Source: Mycobacterium sp. 852002-50816_SCH5313054-b | Lineage (GTDB): Bacteria; Actinomycetota; Actinomycetes; Mycobacteriales; Mycobacteriaceae | Reading direction: 5' to 3' | Assembly (NCBI RefSeq): GCF_001667185.1 | Contig: NZ_LZIC01000041.1 | Coordinates: 62,001 to 126,000, forward strand | Length of the DNA stretch: 64,000 bases | In this document: positions 14,503-22,198 of the stretch, one piece after another | Layout of the letters: each line of letters starts with the position of its first letter | How positions within the stretch are numbered: the first letter of the stretch is position 1 | Made by a program: the position numbers and the translations under genes | Notes under the pieces: generated by a model | Databases searched by the model: none | What the model was told of the DNA's origin: nothing | The model's input: the letters and a program-made list of their open reading frames with translations, nothing else

Positions 14503-14856
14503 GTGACGAACCCCGACCACGTGCCCCTGTTTGAGCCGTCGGCGTTCCAGGTCAAGATCGACTTCGACGCGGATGCGGCTTATCTCCGTCTCAGTCATGA
14601 GCGTGTAGCTCGTACGCGTCGGTTCGACGGGTCCGAGGCGGTGCTCGTGAAATTAGACGCCAGCGGTAGGCCGGTCGGCATCGAAGTAATCGGACTCAAG
14701 ACAGAACTCCCCCTTGACCGCCTCGCGCAGGTCTACAACTTCTCAGATTCCCTCATCATCGCGCTGAAGAATTTCCAGCAGCAGCTGTGGGATGCTGCGT
14801 ACTCGCACTCGACAGGGATCGGTGACGCGCTAGTCGCGCCGTCGCGCCCGGCCTGA
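14503..14856 (+). CDS. DUF2283-like protein (possible antitoxin)
   Basis: 117 residues from GTG 14503. FQVKIDFDADAAYLRLSHER followed by AVLVKLDASGRPVGIEVIGL is the DUF2283 signature (D-x-xAD-xAYxxL ... DxxGxxVGIEVI). It lies 35 bases after the DUF4258 gene, a pairing known in many genomes. The C-terminal third (QVYNFSDSLIIALKNFQQQL) is a likely partner-binding or DNA-binding helix region. It is the last gene of the element, 130 bases before the right attachment site. Confidence 0.65.
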   Translation: MTNPDHVPLFEPSAFQVKIDFDADAAYLRLSHERVARTRRFDGSEAVLVKLDASGRPVGIEVIGLKTELPLDRLAQVYNFSDSLIIALKNFQQQLWDAAYSHSTGIGDALVAPSRPA

Positions 14857-14943
14857 CCAGAGAGAACCAGGCTGCAGCCAAGCGCACAGGCTTTCAAGCC
14901 AACATGCACGCATACGTGCACCCAGGCACGTGGTTGTCAGCAT

Positions 14944-14964
14944 ATCGTTAGCGGCTGCCGCTAA
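14944..14964. promoter_or_regulatory. Palindromic arm-type site near the right end
   Basis: ATCGTTAGC (14944-14952), shared with the left end, is part of a 17-base palindrome TTAGCGGC-T-GCCGCTAA (14948-14964), 25 bases inside the right attachment core. Likely integrase or excisionase binding site; inferred. Confidence 0.4.
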
Positions 14965-14988
14965 AGGCACCGTCGATGCAGCTAGATG

Positions 14989-15011
14989 TGGTGCGCGATA
15001 CTGGGATTGAA
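14989..15011. repeat. Right attachment site, inside tRNA-Val
   Basis: The 23 bases identical to 5185-5207. On the minus strand they are the last 23 nucleotides of tRNA-Val: half of the T arm, the acceptor strand and the CCA end. Integration here restored a complete tRNA on the host side. Confidence 0.9.
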
Positions 15012-15064
15012 CCAGTGACCTCTTCCGTGTCAGGGAAGCGCTCTCCCGCTGAGCTAATCGCGCC
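14989..15064 (-). tRNA. tRNA-Val (GAC), CCA encoded
   Basis: 76 nucleotides starting GGCGCGATTAGCTCAGCGGG. Anticodon stem CTTCC/GGAAG encloses the loop CTGACAC, so the anticodon is GAC. T arm has GGTTCAATCCC, and the acceptor GGCGCGA pairs with TCGCGC plus discriminator A and CCA encoded in DNA. It is the third gene of the Gly-Cys-Val minus-strand cluster and the target of the integrated element. Confidence 0.97.
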
Positions 15065-15076
15065 GGGGGTCAAATT

Positions 15077-15150
15077 TGGAGGTGGAGACGGGAATCGAAC
15101 CCGTGTGCACGGCTTTGCAGGCCGTTGCCTCACCACTCGGCCACTCCACC
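15077..15150 (-). tRNA. tRNA-Cys (GCA), CCA encoded
   Basis: 74 nucleotides starting GGTGGAGTGGCCGAGTGGTG. Anticodon loop CTGCAAA gives GCA. Discriminator base is T, normal for Cys, and CCA follows at 15079-15077. Twelve bases separate it from tRNA-Val, so the cluster is one transcript. Confidence 0.97.
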
Positions 15151-15178
15151 GCTGGGATTGATGCCACTTGCACCTTCG

Positions 15179-15251
15179 AGCGGACGACGGGATTCGAACC
15201 CGCGACCCTCACCTTGGCAAGGTGATGCGCTACCAACTGCGCTACGTCCGC
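15179..15251 (-). tRNA. tRNA-Gly (GCC)
   Basis: 73 nucleotides starting GCGGACGTAGCGCAGTTGGT. Anticodon loop TTGCCAA gives GCC. Discriminator is T. CCA is not encoded (CGA follows), so it must be added by the nucleotidyltransferase. First gene of the minus-strand tRNA cluster. Confidence 0.97.
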
Positions 15252-15428
15252 GCGCAACGGGCGAGATCGTCGCCCGTTGCGAAGGACGACGATAGTCCAC
15301 CCGAGCGGGCCTGCACAAATCTCTTGGTTACGTTGCCGCTCTAGGCTAGCGCGCCCGGCGACGCCTGCGGCGAGTCGGGCTTGGACCGATTCGTGCTACC
15401 CTTCGACACCGTTCGCCCCTCGGCGCAG

Positions 15429-15500
15429 GGTCCCGTGGCTCAGTGGAAGAGCGTCCGCTTCACACGCGGAAGGTCGCTGGTTCGATCCCAGCCGGGACCA
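15429..15500 (+). tRNA. tRNA-Val (CAC)
   Basis: 72 nucleotides starting GGTCCCGTGGCTCAGTGGAA. Anticodon stem TCCGC/GCGGA with loop TTCACAC gives CAC. Acceptor ends CGGGACC with discriminator A; CCA is not encoded. It is divergent from the Gly-Cys-Val cluster across a 177-base promoter gap. Confidence 0.97.
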
Positions 15501-15685
15501 CCGGAAGCTTCGCAGGTCAGGCGCTGGTTTAGCCGACCTCGTGCGCCACCAACTCGCCTTCGGTTCAGGCTTCCGCCCGGATAGCCCGACCACTCCGCGC
15601 GAATTCGTGATCGACTATTCCCACCACTACAACTCTTCAGTGTGCAATCGGCAGCAGCGGACCAAGACGCAAAGGACGGCGAACC

Positions 15686-15979
15686 ATGGCAGCCAACCAA
15701 GAGGGGATCGGCGTGCTGAAACTCGAATGCCCGCAACGCCACCCCGTGGGCAGGATCCTCAAGGAGGCCCCGCATCAGGCGGTCCAATACGACCCCGGCG
15801 CCCAGGTCGGCTCGCGCCGGTTCTGGCCGGACGAACAGGACCAGCCGCAGTTCAAGATCCACTGTCGCTTCTGCGACAAATCGCTGGCAGAGGCCGCGGC
15901 CACCCTCCAGAACCAACTGGCCAGTCTCGTCGACGACACCGCGCAGACAATCCGAACCGCCACGATGCAGTACGCATAG
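15686..15979 (+). CDS. Small cysteine-bearing conserved hypothetical protein
   Basis: 97 residues from ATG 15686. Contains LECPQRHPVG near the N-terminus and KIHCRFCDKSLAEA in the middle. One CxxC plus an earlier Cys/His could bind zinc in a ribbon fold. The C-terminal third is a helix. It lies between tRNA-Val and the enoyl-CoA hydratase, a place where mycobacteria keep a small gene of this type. Function unknown. Confidence 0.6.
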   Translation: MAANQEGIGVLKLECPQRHPVGRILKEAPHQAVQYDPGAQVGSRRFWPDEQDQPQFKIHCRFCDKSLAEAAATLQNQLASLVDDTAQTIRTATMQYA

Positions 15980-16028
15980 CGGGCGTTACAGTCTTGGGGC
16001 GCGATGTCACGCCGACGAGAGGAGCCCC

Positions 16029-16856
16029 GTGGCGACCCAGGACAGCAGCCCCCGCCCTCCCGAACGCGATTGGCTGGGCACCCCCTACCTGAGATTCGAG
16101 CGCCAGGGACCGATCGCGGTGTGCACGATCGATCGCCCGGAAGCCAAGAACGCCTTCACGCCCGCGATGTATTTCGGAATCCGTTGTGCGGTAGGGCGTG
16201 TCAGCGAGGATCCGGACCTGGCCGGGCTGCTGATCACCGGGACCGGCGACATCTTTGCGCCCGGCGGCGACATGGGCGGCGGGGGAGGAACCGACGACTG
16301 GATGACCTTCGGCTCCGGGCTGGGCATGGACGTCACGCCGTTCGACACGGTGCGGACCTCGGCCAAGCCCGTCGTCTCCGCGGTCAACGGGCTGTGCCAG
16401 GGCGGCGGCATGCAGATCGCGCTGTGTAGCGACCTGTCCGTGGTCAGCGAGCGGGCGACGTTCCGCGTGCCCGAGCTGTTCCGCGGTTACGCCGACACCT
16501 ACTACAGCCAGATGCTGGCCCGCCTCATCGGGCCGGTCCGCACCCGCGACCTGATGTTCACCGGCCGGGTGCTCACCGCGGTCGAGGCCCTCGACTGGGG
16601 GCTGGTCACCCGCGTGGTGCCCCACGAGACCCTGCTCACCGCCGCGAAAGACCTGCTTGCGCAGGCCTGCCGGACCGCGCCGCGCGCCCGCGCCGTCATC
16701 AAGTCCAGCATCGACAACTACCTCGGCCTGTATGACCGCATCGGCATGACCGCCAGCCTCAGCGACGCCGAGGCACGGGAGGGCTTCCGCGCATTCAAGG
16801 AGCGCCGCTCTCCGGACTGGGTGCATCCGGAGCTGCGCGCCGAGGGACGGCTATAG
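16029..16856 (+). CDS. Enoyl-CoA hydratase/isomerase family protein
   Basis: 275 residues from GTG 16029, with GAGAGGAG about 8 bases upstream. The crotonase fold is clear: FAPGGDMGGGGGTDDW for the first oxyanion-hole region and AVNGLCQGGGMQIALCSDLS for the second. FRVPELFRGYADTYYSQMLA carries Glu at the position of the first catalytic acid (PELF); the second catalytic Glu is less clear. It acts on an acyl-CoA in beta-oxidation or related steps. It is convergent with the acyl-CoA ligase at 16897, which may activate a related substrate. Confidence 0.88.
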   Translation: MATQDSSPRPPERDWLGTPYLRFERQGPIAVCTIDRPEAKNAFTPAMYFGIRCAVGRVSEDPDLAGLLITGTGDIFAPGGDMGGGGGTDDWMTFGSGLGMDVTPFDTVRTSAKPVVSAVNGLCQGGGMQIALCSDLSVVSERATFRVPELFRGYADTYYSQMLARLIGPVRTRDLMFTGRVLTAVEALDWGLVTRVVPHETLLTAAKDLLAQACRTAPRARAVIKSSIDNYLGLYDRIGMTASLSDAEAREGFRAFKERRSPDWVHPELRAEGRL

Positions 16857-16896
16857 GTCGATCCACGCCGCCGCTCGTCAACCCTGCTGGCATCAC

Positions 16897-18438
16897 TCAC
16901 ACGTTGCGGGCCCGCCCTTGCCAATGCGGTTCCCGCAGCGCGGTTTTGAGAATCTTGCCGCTCGGGTTGCGGGGGAGAGATGGCACGAAGTCGACGGTCC
17001 GCGGGCATTTGTAGCCGGCCAGGTGCCGGCGGCAGAACTCGATGATGTCTGTCGCGTCGACCTCGTCGGTGGCAACGACGATCGCCTTGACCGATTCGCC
17101 CCAGTAGTCGTCGGGAACGCCGATGATCGCGGCGTCGCCGACGGCGGGGTGCTCGATCAGCACGCTCTCCACCTCCGGCCCGTACACGTTCTCACCGCCG
17201 GTGATGATCATGTCCTTGAGCCGGTCCTCGATGTAGACGTAGCCCTCGGCGTCGAGGCGCCCGATGTCGCCGGTGCGCACCCAGTCGTCGCCCGTGATCG
17301 TCTCGGCGGTCGCCTCCGGCCGATTCAGGTAGCCGGTCATGTTCTGGTTGCTGCGCACCCAGATCTCGCCCGGCGCCCCGGCGGGCAGCACGTCGCCCGA
17401 TTCGGGATCGACCACCCGAATCTCGGTGCCCAGCACGGCCTTTCCGGCCGACAGCTGCAGGTGGGGTCGCTCGGGGTCGCGGTGGTCGTCGTCGCCCAGC
17501 GCGGTGACCGCGCCGCACAGCTCGGTCTGCCCGTACACCTGGACGAAGCCCGTCTCGGGCCAGGTCGAAAGCGCCCGGTGCAGCAACGGCAACGGCATGG
17601 GGGCGGCCCCGTACACGATGTAGCGCAGGCCCGCGATCGCCGCGGTCGCCGTCTCGCCGGCCTCCAGGAACCGCGCGATCACGGGCGGCACGAAGAACGC
17701 GTGCGTCGCGCCGTCCCGGACCGCCCCGATCAAGGACGCGGCGTCGGGCTCGCGCGTCATGATCGTCGGCGCCCCCGCCCGGATGCCGAACAGCGCGTAG
17801 CCGATTCCACCTACGTGAAAAAGGGGCATACACACGAGGTTTGCGTCGCCGTCGTCGAACGGGAACGCCGGCGCGAGGTTGGCAGCGTGGTTGGCCAGGG
17901 CGCGCTGACTCAGCAGGACGCCCTTGGGCCGCCCGGTGGTGCCGGAGCTGTAGATCACCAGCGCGGTCTCGGTCTCGTCGACCTCCTCGGCCGGTGCGGG
18001 CGAGGCCGCGGCGAGCAGCGATTCGTATTCGTCGTCGACGACGACCACGCGGTCGAGGCCGGCGAGTCCTTCGACGGCAGGACGCAGTTCGGCACCGACG
18101 AAGAGCAGACGGGGACGGCTGTCGTCGAGCACGTGGGCGAGCTCGTCGCCGGACAGCCGCCAGTTGACGACGGTGGTCACCGCGCCGATCGACGCGGCGG
18201 CGAACAGGATTTCCAGGCAGGCCGGGTGATTCTTGTCCAGGAATGCCACGCACTGGCCCCGCCGCACGCCGGCGTCGCGCAGCGCCCCGGCCGCCCGCCG
18301 AATCCGCGCCGCCCACTGGGCCCACGACCACTGCCGATCGCGGAAGCGCATCGCGACGTCGTCGGGCCGCTGCAGGGCGTGGCGCTCGACGAACCCGGCA
18401 AGCGTCTCGGTCGTGGCATCGGTGTCGGTCTGTTCCAC
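16897..18438 (-). CDS. AMP-forming acyl-CoA ligase (FadD-type)
   Basis: 513 residues starting at GTG 18438 (EQTDTDATTETLAGFVERHA follows); a longer open frame upstream has no domain homology and covers the divergent SDR gene. ANL-superfamily motifs are all present: ALVIYSSGTTGRPKGVLLSQ (P-loop), QVYGQTELCGAVT, TGDIGRLDAEGYVYIEDRLK and, at the C-terminus, NPSGKILKTALRE with the catalytic Lys. It activates a carboxylic acid to acyl-AMP and acyl-CoA. The neighbours, an enoyl-CoA hydratase and an SDR, suggest degradation of an unusual acyl chain. Confidence 0.92.
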   Translation of the reverse strand: MEQTDTDATTETLAGFVERHALQRPDDVAMRFRDRQWSWAQWAARIRRAAGALRDAGVRRGQCVAFLDKNHPACLEILFAAASIGAVTTVVNWRLSGDELAHVLDDSRPRLLFVGAELRPAVEGLAGLDRVVVVDDEYESLLAAASPAPAEEVDETETALVIYSSGTTGRPKGVLLSQRALANHAANLAPAFPFDDGDANLVCMPLFHVGGIGYALFGIRAGAPTIMTREPDAASLIGAVRDGATHAFFVPPVIARFLEAGETATAAIAGLRYIVYGAAPMPLPLLHRALSTWPETGFVQVYGQTELCGAVTALGDDDHRDPERPHLQLSAGKAVLGTEIRVVDPESGDVLPAGAPGEIWVRSNQNMTGYLNRPEATAETITGDDWVRTGDIGRLDAEGYVYIEDRLKDMIITGGENVYGPEVESVLIEHPAVGDAAIIGVPDDYWGESVKAIVVATDEVDATDIIEFCRRHLAGYKCPRTVDFVPSLPRNPSGKILKTALREPHWQGRARNV

Positions 18439-18555
18439 ACACCGAGTGTGCCCTGAGGGCTTTGCGTGTGCGCACCGGGCGGAAATTCGGCAGATTTCCC
18501 ACCACACGCTCACTATCAACGACGTGAGCACACACTGCGATGGCGCTGTGCCACC

Positions 18556-19353
18556 ATGACTGCCATGGTGAACGCTGATCGTGCCCGGTCCCGCACCTTC
18601 GTCGTGACGGGCGCGGCGTCGGGCATCGGCCTGGCCACCGCGCGGCGGCTGCTCGCCGAGGGCGGCACCGTCATCGGCGCCGACGTGGCCGCCCCGCCCG
18701 ATCTCGGTGCCGACTTCCACTTCGTCACCGCCGACGTCACCGACGAGGCCGCCATCGACGCGGTGCTGGCCGCGGTGCCCGGCCGCCTCGACGGCGTCTT
18801 CCACGCGGCGGGCGTCGCCGGCGGCGGCCCCGTCCACCTGCTCGACCGCACCGAGTGGGACCGGGTGATCGGCATCAACCTCACCGGCACCTTCCTGGTG
18901 GCCAAGGCGGCCCTGGCCAGGATGATCGAGCAACCCCGCGTCGACGGCGAACGCGGTTCGATCGTCACCGTCGCCAGCATCGAGGGCCTGGAGGGCACGG
19001 CCGGCGGCAGCTCCTACAACGCGGCCAAGGGCGGCGTCGTCTTGTTGACCAAGAACATCGCGCTCGATTACGGGCCCAGTGGCATCCGCGCCAACTCCAT
19101 CTGCCCCGGCTTCATCGAAACCCCCATGGCCAACAACGTTTTCGGCCTGCCCGGGATGGAGGGACCGCTGGCCTCCATCACCTCCGAGCATGCTCTGCAG
19201 CGGCTGGGCCGGCCCGAGGAGGTGGCGGCGATGGCGGCTTTCCTGCTGTCCACCGACGCCTCGTTCGTCAGCGGCCAGGCCATCGCCGTCGACGGCGGCT
19301 ACACCGCGGGACGCGATCACGGCGTCGTTAAACTCTTCGGCTTCCCGAAGTAG
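18556..19353 (+). CDS. Short-chain dehydrogenase/reductase
   Basis: 265 residues from ATG 18556 (MTAMVNADRARS); ATG 18565 is an alternative. Classical SDR: TGAASGIGLATARRL for the dinucleotide fold, FHAAGVAGG for the NAG-like motif, catalytic Ser in VTVASIEGLEG and YNAAKGG for YxxxK. NAD(H)/NADP(H)-dependent oxidation of an alcohol. Divergent from the acyl-CoA ligase across about 117 bases. The C-terminus ends in an extra FGFPK tail. Confidence 0.9.
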   Translation: MTAMVNADRARSRTFVVTGAASGIGLATARRLLAEGGTVIGADVAAPPDLGADFHFVTADVTDEAAIDAVLAAVPGRLDGVFHAAGVAGGGPVHLLDRTEWDRVIGINLTGTFLVAKAALARMIEQPRVDGERGSIVTVASIEGLEGTAGGSSYNAAKGGVVLLTKNIALDYGPSGIRANSICPGFIETPMANNVFGLPGMEGPLASITSEHALQRLGRPEEVAAMAAFLLSTDASFVSGQAIAVDGGYTAGRDHGVVKLFGFPK

Positions 19354-19370
19354 CGGCTTAAGATTCGCGC

Positions 19371-20288
19371 ATGGTCACTCCAGACGAAGCGATCGACGCG
19401 ATCCGAGGCACCGGCGGTGCGCAGCCGGGCGCCCGCGCGCTGCACGCCAAAGGCACGCTGTACCGCGGAACGTTCACCGCGACCCCCGATGCGTCCGGGC
19501 TGTCGCGCGCCAAGCACCTCGACGGCTCGGCCGTCCCGGCGGTGATCCGCTTCTCGAACGGATCGGGCAACCCGAAACAGCGGGACGGCCTGCCCGGGGT
19601 GCGGGGCATGGCGGTGAAGTTCACGCTGCCCGACGGGTCGAGCACCGACGTGTCGGCGCAGACCGCCCGGCTGTTCGTCGCCAGCACGCCGGACGGGTTC
19701 GTCGACCTGCTGAAGGCGATGCGGCCCGGCCCGACGACGCCGCTGCGCATGGCCAAGTACTTCCTGACCCACCCGCGACTGCTGGGCGCGTTGCCCATCC
19801 TGCGAGAGGCCAGCAAGGTACCGGCCAGCTACGCCACCATCGAGTACCACGGCCTACACGCCTTCCGCTGGATCGGCGCCGACGGCAGCGCCCGATTCGT
19901 TCGGTACCACTGGGTTCCCGCCGCGACCGGCAAGGCCGTCCAGGGCGATGGCCCGGATTTCCTCACCGACGAGCTCAACGCGCGCCTCGCGAGCGGTCCG
20001 GTGCGGTTCGACCTGCGCGTGCAGATCGCCGGGCCCGACGACTCGACGGTCGACCCGTCGGCACCGTGGCGCGGCACGCAGATCGTCACCGCCGGCACCC
20101 TGGAGATCACCGGCCTGGACACCGAGCGCGAGCACGGCGGCGACATCGTCGTGTTCGACCCGATGCGCGTGACCGACGGCATCGAGCCCTCCGACGATCC
20201 GGTTCTGCACTTTCGCAGCCTCGCGTATTCGGCGTCGGTCAAGCTGCGCACGGGCGTGGACCGCGGCCGCGAGGCGCCCCACATCTGA
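19371..20288 (+). CDS. Catalase-related haem peroxidase (small catalase family)
   Basis: 305 residues, the length of the minimal catalase-like peroxidases (SrpA/plant allene-oxide-synthase type). The distal His lies in ARALHAKGTLYRGTF and the partner Asn in IRFSNGSGNPKQRDG; the proximal haem Tyr with Arg is in LHFRSLAYSASVKL. Such enzymes reduce organic hydroperoxides and have little catalase activity. A signal peptide is not evident, so it is probably cytoplasmic. It is followed 21 bases later by a TSUP permease on the same strand. Confidence 0.88.
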   Translation: MVTPDEAIDAIRGTGGAQPGARALHAKGTLYRGTFTATPDASGLSRAKHLDGSAVPAVIRFSNGSGNPKQRDGLPGVRGMAVKFTLPDGSSTDVSAQTARLFVASTPDGFVDLLKAMRPGPTTPLRMAKYFLTHPRLLGALPILREASKVPASYATIEYHGLHAFRWIGADGSARFVRYHWVPAATGKAVQGDGPDFLTDELNARLASGPVRFDLRVQIAGPDDSTVDPSAPWRGTQIVTAGTLEITGLDTEREHGGDIVVFDPMRVTDGIEPSDDPVLHFRSLAYSASVKLRTGVDRGREAPHI

Positions 20289-20309
20289 CGGAGATTAAGC
20301 TCTTCGGAA

Positions 20310-21095
20310 GTGCTGCTCTCCCATATGGTTTTGATCGCCCTGGCCGGGTTCGGCGCCGGCGCCATCAACGCCCTCGTCGGATCGGGCACCCTCATCACGT
20401 TCCCGACGCTCGTCGCCCTGGGCTACCCGCCGGTCACGGCCACCATGTCGAACGCGGTCGGCCTGGTGGCGGGCAGCGTGTCCGGGACCTGGGGGTATCG
20501 CGCCGAGCTGGCGGGGCAATGGAACCGGCTGCGGTGGCAGATCCCCGCCTCGCTGGCCGGCGCGGTGCTGGGCGCCTTCCTGCTCCTGCATCTGCCCGCG
20601 ACGGTGTTCACCGCGATCGTGCCGGCGCTGCTGGTGCTCGCGCTGGTGCTGGTGGTGGTCGGGCCGAAGCTGCAGTCGTGGGCCGCCCAGCGTGCCGAAC
20701 GGGCGGGGCGTTCGCCCGAGCACATCACCCCGGCACGGATGGCCGTGCTGGTGCTCGGGACGTTCGCGGTCGGCGTCTACGGCGGCTACTTCACCGCGGC
20801 GCAGGGGATCCTGATGGTCGGCATGATGGGCGCGCTGCTGCCCGAGTCGGTGCAGCGCATGAACGCGGCCAAGAACCTGCTGACGCTGTTGGTGAATGTC
20901 GTTGCGGCGGTGAGCTACTCGCTAGTGGCATTCCACCGGATCAGCTGGCCGGTGGCCGGGCTCATCGCGGCGGGCTCGCTGATCGGCGGGCTGGTCGGGG
21001 CGCGCTATGGCCGCCGGCTCTCGCCGACCGCCTTGCGCTCCACCATCGTGGTGGTCGGGCTGATCGGGCTCTACCGCCTGCTCACCGTGGCTTGA
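20310..21095 (+). CDS. TSUP (TauE/SafE) family permease
   Basis: 261 residues from GTG 20310, with about eight hydrophobic segments. The conserved openings GAINALVGSGTLITFPTLVA and GGYFTAAQGILMVGMMGALL are the paired TSUP motifs. Members export sulfite, sulfoacetate or related anions across the membrane. It lies directly after the catalase-like gene, probably in one transcript, and overlaps the end of the convergent GCS2 ligase by 14 bases. Confidence 0.9.
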   Translation: MLLSHMVLIALAGFGAGAINALVGSGTLITFPTLVALGYPPVTATMSNAVGLVAGSVSGTWGYRAELAGQWNRLRWQIPASLAGAVLGAFLLLHLPATVFTAIVPALLVLALVLVVVGPKLQSWAAQRAERAGRSPEHITPARMAVLVLGTFAVGVYGGYFTAAQGILMVGMMGALLPESVQRMNAAKNLLTLLVNVVAAVSYSLVAFHRISWPVAGLIAAGSLIGGLVGARYGRRLSPTALRSTIVVVGLIGLYRLLTVA

Positions 21096-22197
21096 CGGTG
21101 ACCTCGGCGACGACGTCCAGCACATCGTGGCGTCGCCGCCACGCCCGCCGCTGCCCCATCGCTCCGTTTCCCCGCGCGACGATGCGATCGAGTTCCGTTG
21201 CCGCGCGGTCGTATTCGCCCAGGGCTTCCAGCGCCGGGCGCACCGCCAGCACCAGAGCACTTAGCTGCTCGCGCGCCGGCACCGCCCCGCGGCCGTGGAT
21301 CAAATCGAGCGTGTGCCCCGCGAGCCCGTCGTGGGCGGCCTTCCAGTACGCCGCCCGCAGCGCGCCGGGCGGCAGGCGCCCCAGCACGTCGCCCTCGTCG
21401 CGAGCGTCGAGCGCCGTCATCACCGCGGCCCGGATCAGCGTGGCGAGCAGCACGGTCTCGTCGACCGTCGCCGGCACGTCGGCAACCCGCACCTCGACCG
21501 TCGGGAAATCCGTCGACGGGCGCACGTCCCAATAGATCATGTCCCGGTCCAGGATCACCCCGGTGTCGACCAGCATGCGCACCGCGCGGTCGTAGTCGTC
21601 GGGCGATGGAAAGAACGGCGGCGGCCCCGCGGCCGGCCAGCGCCGCCACAGCACACTGCGCCAGCTCGCGTGGCCGCTGTCGGCGTTGCGGTATACCGGC
21701 GAATTGGCCGACAGCGCAAGCAAACACGGCAACCACGGCCGCAGCCAATTGCTGACGTGGATGGCGGCCGCGCGGTCGGGCACCTGCACGTGCACGTGGC
21801 ATCCGCAGATGCCCTGCTCGTGGGCGATCATCCCGAACTCGGCACCGATCCGCCGGTAGCGCGGGGTGTCGGTGACGGGAAATTCGTGCGGCGTGGCGGG
21901 CGGAAGCCCCGAGGCCAGCAGCCGGACGCCCGCGGCCTCGGCGGCCGCCGCCGCGGTGCGCCGCAGCCGAGTGAGCTCCTCGGCGAGGTCCGCGCTGTTC
22001 GACGCCACGCTCGAGGCGGTCTCCACTTGGCAGCTGCTCAGCTCCAGCTGCAGCTCGACGCCCCGCCGCTTCGCCTCCTCGGCCACGTCCGCGTTGCGGG
22101 GGGCCGGTTCGCCCGTCCGCGGGTCGACGAGGAGGAACTCCTCCTCTACCCCGAAGGTCGGTCCGGAAGTTGGCCCGGAGCTGGGTGAGTCGCTCAG
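21082..22197 (-). CDS. Carboxylate-amine ligase, GCS2/YbdK family
   Basis: The frame encodes FGVEEEFLLVDPRTGEPAPR, the essential N-terminal GCS2 motif (metal/ATP-binding Glu residues), but no ATG, GTG or TTG stands upstream of it. The first conventional start (GTG 22086) would remove it. A CTG at 22197, just after the TGA of the STAS gene, gives 371 residues, the normal length, so I place the start there. Other motifs: GCHVHVQVPD (metal His), YWDVRPSTDFPTVEVRVADV. The family joins glutamate to an amine, typically cysteine or similar. Probably co-translated with the STAS gene upstream. Confidence 0.8.
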   Translation of the reverse strand: MSDSPSSGPTSGPTFGVEEEFLLVDPRTGEPAPRNADVAEEAKRRGVELQLELSSCQVETASSVASNSADLAEELTRLRRTAAAAAEAAGVRLLASGLPPATPHEFPVTDTPRYRRIGAEFGMIAHEQGICGCHVHVQVPDRAAAIHVSNWLRPWLPCLLALSANSPVYRNADSGHASWRSVLWRRWPAAGPPPFFPSPDDYDRAVRMLVDTGVILDRDMIYWDVRPSTDFPTVEVRVADVPATVDETVLLATLIRAAVMTALDARDEGDVLGRLPPGALRAAYWKAAHDGLAGHTLDLIHGRGAVPAREQLSALVLAVRPALEALGEYDRAATELDRIVARGNGAMGQRRAWRRRHDVLDVVAEVTVKPR

Positions 22198-22198
22198 C

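Larger units (their letters stand above)
5185..15011. mobile_element. Integrated phiRv2-like element in tRNA-Val(GAC)
   Basis: About 9.8 kb bounded by an exact 23-bp direct repeat (5185-5207 and 14989-15011). The right copy is the 3' end, including CCA, of an intact tRNA-Val gene; the left copy has no tRNA body and is the displaced end. Order: integrase, excisionase-like, HTH, winged-helix with iterons, a reverse-strand membrane block, terminase small subunit, three small genes, HK97 capsid, and terminal cargo. Many genes have visibly lower GC and different codon use from the host flanks. The architecture (tyrosine integrase, Xis, TerS, capsid, ~10 kb, tRNA-Val target) matches the M. tuberculosis phiRv2 element as I recall it. 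No large terminase, portal, protease, tail or lysis gene is seen, so it is either a decayed prophage or a satellite that depends on a helper phage. Confidence 0.9.

Noticed and set aside
16918..18456. 512-codon open frame on the plus strand
   Set aside because: Antisense shadow of the acyl-CoA ligase; composition dominated by Arg, Gly, Val and Asp with no recognisable fold.
18439..19320. Upstream extension of the acyl-CoA ligase frame
   Set aside because: The extension overlaps the divergent SDR completely and has no homology-like features; the start was set at GTG 18438.
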